Positions 47,134 to 58,411 of a stretch of 64,000 nt of DNA are shown in pieces. A model generated the notes under the pieces. The model ran no database searches. It was not told the DNA's origin and saw nothing but the letters and a program-made list of their open reading frames with translations. Both the position numbers and the translations under genes were made by a program. Positions within the stretch are counted from its first letter, which is position 1. The number at the start of each line of letters is the position of its first letter. The DNA is from Orychophragmus violaceus (taxonomy: Eukaryota; Streptophyta; Magnoliopsida; Brassicales; Brassicaceae): the NCBI GenBank assembly GCA_030180135.1, contig CM058231.1, positions 22,695,034 through 22,759,033 on the forward strand. The letters run 5' to 3'.

Positions 47134-48240
47134 CTAATACATTCCTCTCAAATCTTTAGCTTCATAATTTTCACATGAAGATAAAGTCTTGACAAATATA
47201 TCATGTTAAGTAGAGTGGAATGGTCATGTTGGATGTAAAGGCTTTGTTCGTATATACGCATGTTGATTACTGGTAGAGACATGAAGCACATTGAGGTTCC
47301 CTGCTTTGAGTTGATCTTAAACTATATGTCAATTTCAATGTGATTCATACGCTCAAGAAATCCGGATTCATTGCTATATTAATGGCTGATTTATTATCAC
47401 ATAAAAACTTTGCTGTATAAGAATGTGTGACATGAAGATCATGCAGCAATTGTCTCAACCAAATCAGTTCAAATGTATCTAACGCCAAACTCCTATACCA
47501 TGCTTATGTACTACTCCTACTAACCACTGATTGTTCTTTAGACTCCCAAGATATCAGATTTGTTCCCAAATAGATACAAAACCTAGTTATTAAATGATTT
47601 GTGTCCTTACAAGTAGACCAATCAACATAAGTAGATCCATTGAGACAAATATCAAAGGTATAAGAATACATCAAACCTTGTCATGGATTAGCTTTAATGT
47701 AACGAATGATCTGATAAACTGCTTGTAAATATATATTTGTTGGAGCAGATAGAAATGGCTTAATAGATGTAATACAAAGGGGATGCCTAGTCTTTTGATA
47801 TAGAGACATAGCAAACGATCAATAAGCTCTTTGTATTGTTTTGAATCAACAAGTAATGCACCTTGATCTTTTGTAAGATGCAGAGTAAGATTAGTAGAAA
47901 GAGATTTCGGCTTACAACCCAATAAACATGTGTCCTCTAACCGGTTTAGTGCATACTTCCTTTGCAAGACTAAGATTCCACCCGATGAACGAGCTATCTC
48001 CAATCAAAGAAAAAAATCTAGATCCTTGATTTAGACGAAGAATGAAGAAGATCTTGTAACTTTTTCACTACTATCATGTTATTGCTCGCAGTCAATATGT
48101 CATCAACATATACAAGAACCACAGCAAAGGAATCATGAGTAACTGAAACAAGCAAAGTGTTTCAGTTGGAGATTGTACATAGTTAGCTCCCAAAAGAATC
48201 GAAAAAATGTTTATACCATTGTCAAGAAGCTTGTTTTAAA
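47134..48240 (-). pseudogene. Copia 2 RT C-terminal half and RNase H
   Basis: The minus frame shows VVLVYVDDIL near 48090-48125 (YVDD catalytic box kept), then an EIARSSGGILVLQRKYAL segment and LLGCKPKSLS (48003-47671), and further RNase H homology with stops down to 47140. It joins in sense to the RT start across CACTA 2. Frame breaks make it inactive. Confidence 0.8.
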
Positions 48241-48927
48241 TACTATAGGAAAAATGACCTTTCTTAGCATCAATATAATGTTATATACCGATATTATAGC
48301 GCTTTTAGAAGCGTTGTATCTAATCCCGTCATAATAGGTCGAGCACTTTAAATAACGTTTTATATGCATGTTATTGTTTGTATATATAAAATAGCACTTT
48401 TTGGCTGCAATATTTTAAAATATATTAGCAATTTTCTGATGTTATTGTTTTATATATTTTTCCAATTATGAATATATATTGTTATTATGAATATATTAAA
48501 AAGCTTCAATTATTTTATAAAACTAAAGACAAATTACATAGTAACACATTCAAGTTTACAGAAGGCAAGTGATAATCAAACTTTCACCACAAAGAAAATC
48601 CAATATTCCTATAAAGTATACGTGTAAAGAGAATCCAATATTCTTAGTGAAGCCAATCTCCTCTCTAGTTCCTCCATTTCCGTAGATCCCAAACTGCAAG
48701 GAAGAGTTAAAGATTCATGAAATGATTGAATTATATCAAAGTAAATGATGTGAAGTGATAAGTGAGTGGACATACTCGGAGCTCTATATAATCTATTTAT
48801 TTCCTGATGAAGATACATGTGTTTAAACAGAAGCAAGAAACAGACTATTAGTTTCATTCCAACCTTGAGTGGCGATAAAAATTTCCATGGCTAATTAAGC
48901 TTAAATATTTAATACAAACCAACCTCA

Positions 48928-49020
48928 GATGCAACTCCCTTCCAGTGGCATTCTCCATAGCTTCTCGCTGCTCCTCTCTGATACAGAAATTAGCTCCTTT
49001 TCAAGCTCATCATTAGGTGT
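48928..49020 (-). pseudogene. Captured leucine aminopeptidase exon fragment
   Basis: After a splice-acceptor-like GCAG, the minus strand reads IDTPNDELEKELISVSERSS followed by EKLWRMPLE, then loses homology. The SER-SEKLWRMPLE block is characteristic of M17 leucyl aminopeptidases close to the C-terminal active-site domain. It is short (about 30 codons) and isolated, so it is a transduplicated fragment, not a gene. Confidence 0.7.
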
Positions 49021-49652
49021 ATCTATATCTGCACAAAACGATATTCAATCATCATGAGTAAATGTTATTATGTTTGCTTTTTAAGAGAAGCTTATTATAT
49101 ATGTACCTACAAAACCAATCAGAATCACTTAGTGAAGCTTGGAAATGAAGGAGATGGAGAGAGTTAATGTTGGAGGCTGTTGAAATTAACCCAAGTACAA
49201 GGAAACCACATTCAAAGGCTCTACTACAATGGGTCTCTCTACTTTCAATGACAACATCTTTCAAATGCATTGTTGAAAACTTCACCTAGAAAATTTAATG
49301 AAAATTTGCGTAGCAGAGAAAACAATGCACTACTTTGAGATTAAAACAATTGATGGCCGAACACAAACAAAAAACATTAAAATATTCAAACTAGCATCAT
49401 AAACTTGGAGTTTGCAACATTCATAATGTTCTGAAGGGGAATCCAAGTATAATCATCATCTACCGATTGGAATAGTAAATGTATAATAAAAAATGATTTT
49501 TATGCAACCCAAAGATGCAATGCAATATCAAGGAAAGTTTGTGGATGCATAGTAAGAAATAAGGAAGACCAAACCAGATCTATTTTAGCAACATCAAAGA
49601 ATATGACATCAACCATGCCAGACCAAGTACCTCTGATCCCTAAGGATTCGTG

Positions 49653-49954
49653 TTAAAGAGCTCGAGAAACCATCGAATACTGCCCTAGAATATCCTGCCT
49701 AGAAAGAATTCCTATTAGAAATCCATAGACAACAAAATAAAACTCAATTTCTGGATTAAGAATGGACCATTTAGGAGTGGTGTTGGTTCGAGCATAAACC
49801 TCAAAATAATCAAGGATCCTAGAAATGTACTTGAATAAGCTAAGGGCTCGTGTATTCACTGACTCTAGATTCAGAAGCTGCACCACTTTCGGATTCAGCT
49901 TCTCTGCAATTGGAGGTGGCTGCTGTCATATCTCTGACGGTAGCTGCGTAGCGC
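49653..49954 (-). pseudogene. Captured MED8 (Mediator subunit 8) gene fragment
   Basis: Two exons joined by a GT-AG intron on the minus strand. Exon one (49954-49768) reads EKLNPKVVQLLNLES, TRALSLFKYISRIL and YARTNTTPKW; exon two (49698-49653) continues QDILGQYSMV and then hits a stop. These blocks match the conserved N-terminal region of plant MED8, a head-module subunit of Mediator. The intron joint is in phase and restores the Trp codon. Internal changes relative to MED8 and early loss of homology show it is a captured, decaying fragment. Confidence 0.82.
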
Positions 49955-50244
49955 CTGAAAACAACAAAGGCAAAACACTCACTTTAGACATCGTTTCAGA
50001 ATCAGGACCTTCTTTTCAATTACAATGCCAAATTGAGAAGTAATAATCAGGACATTCTCTTAAAACCCTTCATAAGACGACAAAAACAATTGTTCAGTGA
50101 AATGAGATTCAAATAACGTTTTGTAGAAAAAAAATTTAGGGTTTGCAGAACATCGACATGTTAGAAGATAAACGCTTTAATTAGGGTTTCTAGAAACCGT
50201 GGTATATAAAAAACAACTAATACTAAGGTCAAGAGAAGCTTACC

Positions 50245-50443
50245 CAGATTTCACGGTGACTGGATCGACAAAGAAGGGTGTCGGAGACGGAGGATTTTGG
50301 CTAAGATATTGAATCGCCAAGATACGATTACTAAGGTTGCTTTCGAAGTAAAAGGAGGGTATTGTTTCCAAATCTGACTCGTCAAGATGAGGGAAAGATC
50401 GAAGAGAGCCGACAAAGGAGAGTGTCGCGGCGGATATCTGCAA
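50245..50443 (-). pseudogene. Exon-like frame in CACTA 2, origin unknown
   Basis: A 67-codon minus frame (MQISAATLSFVGSLRSF...) ending at a good donor, TCTGG|GTAAGC. It looks like the first coding exon of a captured gene, but I do not recognise the protein. Confidence 0.45.
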
Positions 50444-50760
50444 ACGGAAAAAGGGATCTATGAAATTATGTTTAGGGTTGAGCAGAAGTGAATGAAAAAG
50501 AAAAGAGAGAAAACATAAGTCTCAAAACGATGGAATGAGAGGGAGACTGGAAAAAATGAGAGGGAGGATGAAAATTTTGTTGCCGCTTGTTATTATTTTA
50601 CCAAGTACTTAGCGCCAAATTTTTTTAATTTTGACCAACAAATAGATAGCGTTTACAAATAACCAAACACTATATTTAATTTGCGGTTCAATCAAACATA
50701 GCATAAACATAAAAATGATATATGGTTATGCTATCAATAATCAAATTTCCTGTAGTGAAA

Positions 50761-51130
50761 CCATAGAGAGACTTACACAGTCTACACACAGGTTTTGAAG
50801 GCAATGAGGTTGTACCATCCGAAGGAGTATATCCCCGAGGCAAGCTCATAAAGATTTTTTAGTAAAGCTCTCCATGCAAAAAGGAATTAGAAACATCCAT
50901 TTGAATGACATTCCATCCTTTCGCAGAAGTTAATCCTAGTAGAAGATTTATACTTGTTAAATTTGCGACTAGTGAAAAAGTATCCTTGTAGTCTACTTCT
51001 TTCTTGTTGTGTGATTCCTTGAGAAATTAAACAAGCCTTATAACGCTTTGTGGTCCTATTATACTTATACTTGACTGTAAAAACCCATGTACAACCGACC
51101 ACATTCTTTTAGAAGGTAATGATTTAATAT
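50761..51130 (-). pseudogene. Copia 2 RT N-terminal part
   Basis: The minus frame MVGCTWVFTVKYKYN followed by RYKACLISQGITQQ matches the RT start of Copia polyproteins. Past a frame change it continues to PSDGTT...VCRLCKSLYGF, where CACTA 2 interrupts. Degenerate. Confidence 0.8.
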
Positions 51131-51551
51131 CTCAAGTCATGTTATGTACAAGAGCATTAAATTCCATATCCATAGCCTTAGTCCACTGAGATGATGTCAT
51201 GGTTTGAAAGTTTTAGGCTCAGTGTCAATAGAGTGTGCAATAGTATAAATATGGAAAATGAGAATGAATTGGTCATAGAATAGTAGAGGAAATAAGATAT
51301 AGAGTAGTAACTTTCTTTGGTAAAGAAAGAGAATGAGAAGATATAAATGTAACAAGGAACGATGATACTCATATAAATATGTAGGAATCTTAGATATTCA
51401 TCTTGGCCAATCAATAGGAATAAAAACTACATCTATATCAGGTGTAACAAGTGTCTATGATAATGATATAGTAATAGGATTTGTGTATGAAGGCTGAGAT
51501 GGAGATGCCTGACATTGTTTATGAGATGAATGTATGAAAAGAAGACACAAT

Positions 51552-51749
51552 CAGGGGCGGATCTAGAAACATTTTTAGTCGGGGGCACAATACTAACATA
51601 ACCACACAAAAATTTGGATCGGGGGCACTTTCTCTTATTTCTTCAGTAAACTAAGAACATTTAATCAAATTAACTTGAACTATTTAACCAAAAACAAAAA
51701 TTAGTAGGAGGCACATGACCCCGTACCCGTACACCTACTTCCGCCCCTG
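51552..51749. mobile_element. hAT MITE in Copia 2
   Basis: 198 bp with ends CAGGGGCGGAT and inverted CCGCCCCTG, and an 8-bp TSD with one mismatch: gacacaat (51544-51551) and gacacgat (51750-51757). Confidence 0.87.
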
Positions 51750-51879
51750 GACACGATAGTGGCATAAAATCAACAAAATGCAATAGTGTCGGAAGTGGTA
51801 AAATCATATTGGGAAACATATCTACAGCTTGTGAAAGAAGCTCACTTGTTTTGAATGGAAAATCATTTTCATGAAAACA

Positions 51880-52390
51880 ACATTCGGACATATTTGGGTT
51901 GATATAGACTCTAAGTAAAAAACTTTATAACCTTTATAGCCCTTTGGATATCCAAGAAAAACACATAGTTTAACACGATCAAAAAATTATGCATATCCTT
52001 CTGAATTGTTAAACCATAGAAGAGACATCCAAATATTTTCAAAGTGTTGTAATAAGGCAAACGACCAAGAAGCAGTTCGAATGTTGATTTATGATTAAGC
52101 AAAGTAGAAGGCAATCTATTTATAATGAAAACCTCAGTGTATATGTAATTACTTCAATAAGGTAATGGAACATTAGACTAAAAAGTAGAGAGTGTATCAC
52201 ATTCAAGAGATACTGATGTTTGAGTTCTACAACATAGTTTTGTTAAGGCGTATATGAAAATGAATAATGATGTATAATTACATGTTCTTTTATCAAAGCA
52301 AGAAAGGCTAATTCTGGTGCATTGTCCGAACGGATATCTTTGATAATAGAACCATGCATATTGATTAGAAACAAATTTTAAGAATTGCAA
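51880..52390 (-). pseudogene. Copia 2 integrase C-terminal remnant
   Basis: Minus frames give PSTLLNHKSTFELLLGRLPYY and IFGCLFYG, then VFLDIQ-type segments (52114-51911), the GKAPNY/KVFGC-like region after the integrase core; 52390-52178 carries the preceding part in other frames. Many stops. Confidence 0.75.
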
Positions 52391-52399
52391 TTTACTCTA

Positions 52400-52742
52400 A
52401 GTAGTTTGAATCTTTATAGTTATTATTTACTTAGTATCTGTAACCTTAAGTTTACTAACTTAGTGTTTAAGATGTGGAAATTACCTAAATACCCATTTCT
52501 AAACACTTACCATTTTAATACTTTTATCTTAAAAAATCTTTAAATTATATATATATATAAAATATAAACCAATAATTTCCAAAAAAATGAAAACCATTTT
52601 TTTTTTAAAAAGGAAATAATGATTTAATGGTTAAAAAAGGAAGGTAAAAATCGATTTGGGATATGAACACAAGGTAAAGTTTAGGTCTTAAAAATTTACC
52701 CTAAGCTCTCGTCGCCGTCTTCATACAATCCGCGACGAAGCT
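52400..52742. other. AT-rich spacer
   Basis: Between the Copia 2 remnant and the DUF1985 pseudogene; nothing recognised. Confidence 0.4.
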
Positions 52743-54866
52743 ATGTCGCCGACCTCACTTCCGTCGGCCTCCAATAGCTCTGTCGCCGACCTCCGCCGAT
52801 ATCCTCTCACCCTTTCTCGTCGCCTCTTCAACCCGCGACGAAGCACTAGCTCACTTCGTACATCCCCATTCGCGAGGTATTCTATGTTTTCTCTTGTTCT
52901 TGGTCCGATTTGACTCTTGTTCTATGTGTATTGTCATTGTTCTTCCCACGATTTGTCTCTTGTTATCTGTTTATTATCATTGGTCTCATATTCATGGCCC
53001 AATTTGTCTATTGATCTGTGTATCATCATCATTCTCTTGTTCTTGGCCCGATTTTGTCTCTTGTTATCCGTTTAATTTTGTTCTCAGCGATAGATTGTGA
53101 AACCTAGTCTTGAAAACTAGTAAAAAGTTTGTGAATTTATTGTCTATGTGTTAAGATGAACCTGTTTGTGGCTTTTTCATCTCTCAAATGGAACCTGTCT
53201 TGTTGCTCTCTGTCGTGGCCAGATTTATTTCGATAGTTGTTAATTGGACTAGAATCATAGGGAAATTATAGTAACTTCCATGTTGTAATTGATGCATGAA
53301 CGAATTTTTTGTTGTGATTACGGTTTTTTGTGTTATCAATACGGTCCTTGACATCTAGTAAATTTGTCTCTAGGCTAATATGATAACACGGTTTTGTTTT
53401 AAATTTTGTATGTTCTCGGTCATTTACTTGTTCATTATAGCCCTTTTGTTTGATGAGATTGCATGTCCATTTGTCATTGTCCTTGTTGCGGATTTATTTG
53501 ATCATTCTATCCATGTTGTTTGATGATATTGCCGCTCTGTTTCTGTAGACATGGAGAATGCGAAGAAGAAGAAATATCCGCAGAGCTTGTTTAAAGATGA
53601 CAATTATCCGTCTCTGTCACGAAGTCTGAATCACGGTACTAGCTTAGAGCAGTTGAGAATGGCTAGAAAAAACTCTCGGTGAAGATGCATGGAAGGAAAT
53701 GAGGGAGTCTAAACTTGGGTGTATTGCTAAGCTTTCCGAAAATAATTTCATTTTCTGTGGGAGGAGGCTGTTCTACTTTCTTACACAACAGTTGGAGACT
53801 AAGAAGTTGATGGAAATGTGGTGTTTGATTGGAGATGATCCACTGAGGTTTTCCTTCAACGAATTTGCACAGATAACAGGTCTGAACTGTGATCCATATG
53901 GTGTGGGAGTTGAAGTAGTTGTTAATCACACAGAGTTATGGGAAAAAATGGGGCTGGCTGTAGGCGATGGACCTCATTGGAAAGACATGCGACGGGTTTT
54001 GGATATATGCGCCGGCTGGTATTTACCAGAGAGGACGACCGTTGGTTTTTTATACCTCCTCCATGTAGGTGTATTTGGGTATCATAGAGGTCAAAGGATT
54101 GATTTCAAGTACGCTAAAATGGCTTTAGATACCGCTGTTTTTAATAGTTTTCAGTGGGGTCGGCTAGCATTTGAGGTTATGATGAAGTCCATCAAAGAAG
54201 CAAATCTTGCTGGGTCTTCGGTTACATTAAATGGTTTTGTTCAAGCGATGTCTGTATGGGCTCTGGAGTCTTATCCGAAGCTGGGAGAAATTTATGGTGG
54301 TAAAAAGAGAGTTGACGAGCTTCCTTTACTTCGTTGGGGTGGATCACGATGTCATTACGATGTTGACGACATGGTTTTTGCAGCTAAGTGTGAAAACGCC
54401 GTGGTATGTCTCGATTAAAATTTTTATTAGTCCGTCTTTTATCTTCAAATTATTGGTTTAGTACATGTTACAGATTTTTAAACTTGTTGTGGATAGCTAG
54501 TATTGCTGTTGATTTCTGTTTTTATTGCAAACTACTAATCTCTAGTGAATCTCTTCTGAAACTGCAGGTGCCTGTAAAAAATATGGTGATGAAACTGAAA
54601 TTTATCCCGAGTGGCATGGTGAAGTTGAAGATGAAAGTGTGGATACAATGATCCAAGACATCATCAACCATTGTCTGAGGAAGAATGAATGGACTTGGGA
54701 ATGGCACGGAAGAGTTTCTGTTGATCAGAAATTCGTAAGGCCGTTTAAAAAAAAGCGCCCGAGTGTGGAGCCAATGACAAAATATGAGGGAGCATCTTCA
54801 GTTGGTTCGAAAAAGAAGAAAGAAATGGTGAAGGAAGGCAGTGAGGATGCCAGTCATACCAGTATC
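52743..54866 (+). pseudogene. DUF1985 transposon-associated gene, 5' part
   Basis: A first exon-like stretch at 52743-52875 (MSPTSLPSASNSS...) ends at a GT donor. A second part begins with ATG GAG at 53552 and reads to 53666. A 1-bp excess in an A run (53667-53672) shifts the frame into a 239-residue segment (53699-54418) with the DUF1985 core: NFIFCGRRLFYFL, FNEFAQITGLNCDPYG, LDTAVFNSFQWGRLAFEVMM and LESYPKLGE. After an intron, 54576-54866 continues in another frame with a nuclear-signal-like KKKRP segment. Such proteins often carry a ULP1-type C48 protease and occur in Mutator/CACTA-related plant elements. It is interrupted at 54867 by Athila B. Confidence 0.8.
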
Positions 54867-56012
54867 TGATATACCATGGATTTTAGGGATTTTAACCATG
54901 GTATATGTGTTATTTATCGAGTGTTTTACTATGTTTTAGAGTCTTTTCAGGTGTTTATTAGGTACAAGCACTTTCTGGAGCTAATTGGAGTATTTGGCCG
55001 AGAGATAAAGTTCACTGTTGATATTTCCGAGATGCAACGATCGTCACACTTATGGCGTCGATCGATGCACCAGCGAGATGGGCCAAACGACGGTTTGATG
55101 AAGAATGATAACATTTCAATTCTGCCCAGAAGTTCCTGATATTTACAAAGAAGCCCCAAAACGTGTTTTAGGTTATAAATAGAGTTTTTGAGCCATTGTT
55201 TAGGCTAGGCTTCATAACTAAGTTTTATTCTCTTAGGAGATTTTAGGGGCTGGTTTTGTTCTCGAAAGAGACTTGATTTTGAACCCCAGTTCTTATTTGA
55301 TTTTATGATATTTGGTTTTCTACTTATGATATCTTCTGTCTCGATGAATATGTCTGAGTAGATCACCTGTTAGGTTGAAGGATTCTCATTTAGGATTTCA
55401 GAGAATTATAGTTTAATTAATCTGTAGAGATTCATATCTGCTAGTTCTTTATCTAAGTTGTTCTTAATGCTAGATCTGAAGTAGCTAATCAGAGTTATGA
55501 TGTTAGGTTGATTAATTCAACGGAAGTTGGTTAATTTAACTAGAAAGAACCTAGATAAGCAATTAAACTGTTCGCAAACGGAAGTTTGGTTCAGATTAAT
55601 TGTGAACATATCAAACTTGGAATTAATGCTAGTTTAATCTGTTAGTTCTCGCAAACGGAAGTTTGGTTTGCTGCACTTAGACTTAGAGAATTATCGCAAA
55701 GGAATTTGGTTAATTCTATATCAGTGTTTGAGTTCTAGAATAGTTATTGATTGGATCTAGATAGATTGATTGCTTGCGTTCCTGATCTCCTGAGAACTCC
55801 TGAAACCTAACGCTTTGCCTTCTTGCTCACAAACTCACTTGATTTACTTTGCTATTTCGTTTACTGTTTTCACATCTGCTTCGCTTAATTAAATCTGAAC
55901 TGCTATAAATCTATTGTGTGACTGAGAGTCCTCGTGGGATTCGATACCTTATATACTACGATTGCATTAACTGTGCACTTGCAGTAGAATAGGGAAAACT
56001 ATACACCTATCA
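54867..56012 (+). repeat. Athila B 5' LTR
   Basis: 1146 bp, TGATATACC to CCTATCA. TATA-like TATAAATAG at 55174. A CGATCG doublet (cores 55038 and 55059) lies 110-136 bp upstream, nearly the same offset as in Athila A. Confidence 0.95.
55036..55066. promoter_or_regulatory. CGATCG doublet in the Athila B LTR
   Basis: Two units, TGCAACGATCGTCAC and GGCGTCGATCGATGC, 21 bp apart core to core, about 110-136 bp before TATAAATAG. Equivalent doublets lie in Athila A LTRs at 16149/16169 and 21596/21616. Confidence 0.6.
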
Positions 56013-56018
56013 AGTTTT

Positions 56019-56036
56019 TGGCGCCGTTGCCGGGGA
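56019..56036 (+). other. Athila B primer-binding site
   Basis: TGGCGCCGTTGCCGGGGA, complementary to the Asp tRNA 3' end, six bases after the LTR. Confidence 0.95.
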
Positions 56037-56193
56037 CTCTTTGAGTTCACCAATAGATTTAGTACTAGGATTTAGACTAAGCATCCTTTCTAATTTTCTT
56101 GTTTACTCACGTTTTTGATTTTTGGATTCGCAGGGATTCACACTGCATCGATCGTTGCTCACCTTGCATCGATCGACACAAGGCGAGAACAGC

Positions 56194-57055
56194 GATGCTG
56201 AGATCTGAGACGTTCAATAGGTTCCGCACCATGGAACATGTTATTTTGATTCACGGTGAAAACGGCGTTCTACGAGACCAAGAGGGTCACATATGCAACG
56301 CAAAAGGTCAGAAAATAGATGGGGAAGGAAATCCCATCTTACCAGATTACCATGTATTGGTTGGGCAAGTAGCTGAGATGCAGAGTAAGATAGATGACAT
56401 CCATGACATCTTACTTAGGGAGAGACAGTTCCGAGCAGAGGCAAAAACTGATAAATTTGCAGAGGTACATTATATGGCTGGAGCCGACTCTTATGGACAT
56501 ACATTGGGACATCAGCACAGACAAGGTTCTAGGCATGCTCAAGGATCAAGAGACCATAACTACACTTCCTATCTAGCACCTCCTACACAAAGGAGCAGAC
56601 TAGAGATGATGATAGAACAATCAATTGAAAAGCAACAGCAGAACACAGCTTCTTTCAGCTCGAAGCTAGAGAACCTGTACACTAATCTGAATGAGAAATT
56701 TGAATCCTTGAGCACTCGCATGAAGCAGCTGGACACACAGATGGATCAAGTTTCAAGTTCTACCTCAAGGAAGGATTCTCAAGAAGCTCATGCCAGCAAC
56801 ATTCCCATTCAGGATGACATACCGATGGATCATGGATCATGTCTAGCAGTTAAGGCTGTGGAATTTGTGGAAGACAGAGGGGGATTTGATGTTGAATTGC
56901 CTGAGTTTGAAAGCTTCAATGCACCCGACTCAACAGAGATTGACATGGATCTCTTGACTTGGATAGTTCAGATTGAAGTGGGACCAAGCCAAGAAGAGAA
57001 ATTTGAGTCTGAGATGGCTGGAATGGACCAAGAAGCGGATAAACCGAGACCATAG
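56194..57055 (+). CDS. Athila B shortened gag
   Basis: A 287-residue frame from an ATG at 56194 (an in-frame extension runs upstream to 56099). It keeps the N-terminal leader (VLRDQEGHICNAKGQKID) and the C-terminal coiled region (KFESLSTRMKQLDTQMDQ), which align with Athila A gag, but the whole capsid core found in Athila A is gone; the gap falls around VGQVAEMQSKIDDIHDIL. It is therefore unlikely to form particles. The Gln after LDT lines up with the UAG in Athila A. Confidence 0.75.
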
Positions 57056-57216
57056 TTGAAACACGAGCTGAGACGACAGCATCGATCGATGCTTCACACG
57101 CACTGATCGTTGCACCCCGAAAGGAACCAGTTTCACTCATATCTCAAGGACCTGCTAAAGAAAGAACCTATAAACCTCCATTACCATTCCCAAAAGCTCA
57201 TGTTACGTCTAAAGAT

Positions 57217-57543
57217 ATGGTTCAGTGCACAGTAGTGGTTGACAAGAAGATGGTGGTTCTACAAGAGCCTATTCTAGCATCTTCAAGGCCTAAAACTACT
57301 CATAAACAAAAAGCTCCGAACATCAAAACTTTGCCAAAGGTAAAGCATAAATCATCTAAGTTTAAACCTCCTGACTCCACTATTTTGAATGCAGGAAAGA
57401 GCGTTAAAACACCCAAGTGTCAATCTCACCCTACATTCATCCCGACGTTCCTTGGACGACATCATGCTGCTACTGCTTACACACCACCATGGATGATAAG
57501 ACATTCACAGAGACACTCAAAGTCTCTGTTGAAACCTCCATGA
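57217..57543 (+). pseudogene. Athila B protease-end stub
   Basis: A 108-residue basic frame whose last third (FLGRHHAATAYTPPWM, then a Ser/Lys-rich end) matches the very C-terminus of the Athila A protease frame. The catalytic domain is deleted. Confidence 0.7.
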
Positions 57544-57869
57544 GTCTGACCTCTTTCCAAAAGTCAAGCTAATGACTTAAAACAAGCGCTGAGTGGGAGG
57601 CAACCCACTGTTAGGTTTGATTATTTTTCTTTCTCGTTTTTGGTGTTTTTCTTAGGGTTTCACGTTTTTATTTGTTCTTGTTAGTTTTTAGATACAGAAC
57701 ACAAGTCTGGAGATGTGTGACGATCGTTGCTCACGTGTGCAACGGTCGTTGCAATTGGTTCAAATCGAAAAAAAAAAAATTAAGGTACGTTGAGCTAAAC
57801 CGGAATTAATCTGGTTCAGCGAGCATCGATCGTTGCACCTAAAGCAACGATCGTTGCACCCACGACCAG

Positions 57870-58411
57870 GTAAGTTACCTTAAACCCTATTTTCTCTTCT
57901 TCTTCTCCATTCCTTTTGGTCGACACACCGAGAACCCAAACCGTAAATCGCCATTTCTTCATCGATTTCTTTGATTCTAAGCACTATTTCACTTGTTTTT
58001 ACATACCCAATCTGTTTCCCCAACCCATACCTCAAGAAATCAAGGTAATGTTCTTCAATTTTCGAATTTTCGGATTGGATTTTTAGGGTTTTAGGGTTGT
58101 TGATTTTTGAACCAAAAAAATTGATGATGCATGCGTAATTAGAACGATTTAGGGTGATTGATTATGATTTTGAACTGATTTGAGACAATGTGGCTTGGAT
58201 TTGACTGATTTTTGATGATTTGTTGCGGCAAAATCACCCTGCAACGGTCGTTGCTCTAGAGCAACGGTCGTTGCATTGCGATTTTGGGAAATGTTCGATA
58301 ACGCGAAATCGCCTTGCAACGATCGATGCCTTAGATGCAACGGTCGATGCTTCGCGATTTCACGGTGAAATTTTGCTGAGACTTATAAATGTTTGAACTT
58401 TATTTTTGCAG
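57870..58411 (+). other. Predicted intron ahead of the Athila ORF
   Basis: A perfect donor CAG|GTAAGT at 57867-57875 and a T-rich acceptor TTTATTTTTGCAG ending at 58411 lie directly before the ATG of the Athila ORF. Splicing would place the ORF near the 5' end of a subgenomic mRNA, as proposed for env-like genes. Two CGATCG doublets (58245/58265 and 58320/58341) lie in the intron. Confidence 0.55.

Larger units (their letters stand above)
48241..50757. mobile_element. Non-autonomous CACTA element 2 with captured gene fragments
   Basis: The right end is CACTACAGGAAATTTGA (inverted, ending at 50757) and the left end is TACTATAGGAAAAATGA (first base changed from C), with TSD aaa (48238-48240 and 50758-50760). 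Removing it rejoins Copia 2 RT. It carries exon-like pieces of at least two host genes (MED8 at 49653-49954, leucine aminopeptidase at 48928-49020) on the minus strand. No transposase. Confidence 0.85.
47134..52390 (-). mobile_element. Second Copia element, broken by three DNA transposons
   Basis: On the minus strand, integrase C-terminal part (52390-51880), RT start (51130-50761), RT end with catalytic box and RNase H (48240-47134) are read in proper order. The body is interrupted by a hAT MITE (51552-51749) and CACTA 2 (48241-50757), and its 3' end abuts CACTA 1. No gag or 5' LTR is seen. DNA left of CACTA 1 (about 44200-44600) could be its 3' LTR but was not verified. Confidence 0.8.

Noticed and set aside
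54876..55139. 87-residue frame, repeated at 62018-62281
   Set aside because: Inside the Athila B LTRs; it spans the CGATCG doublet and the putative promoter, so not a gene.
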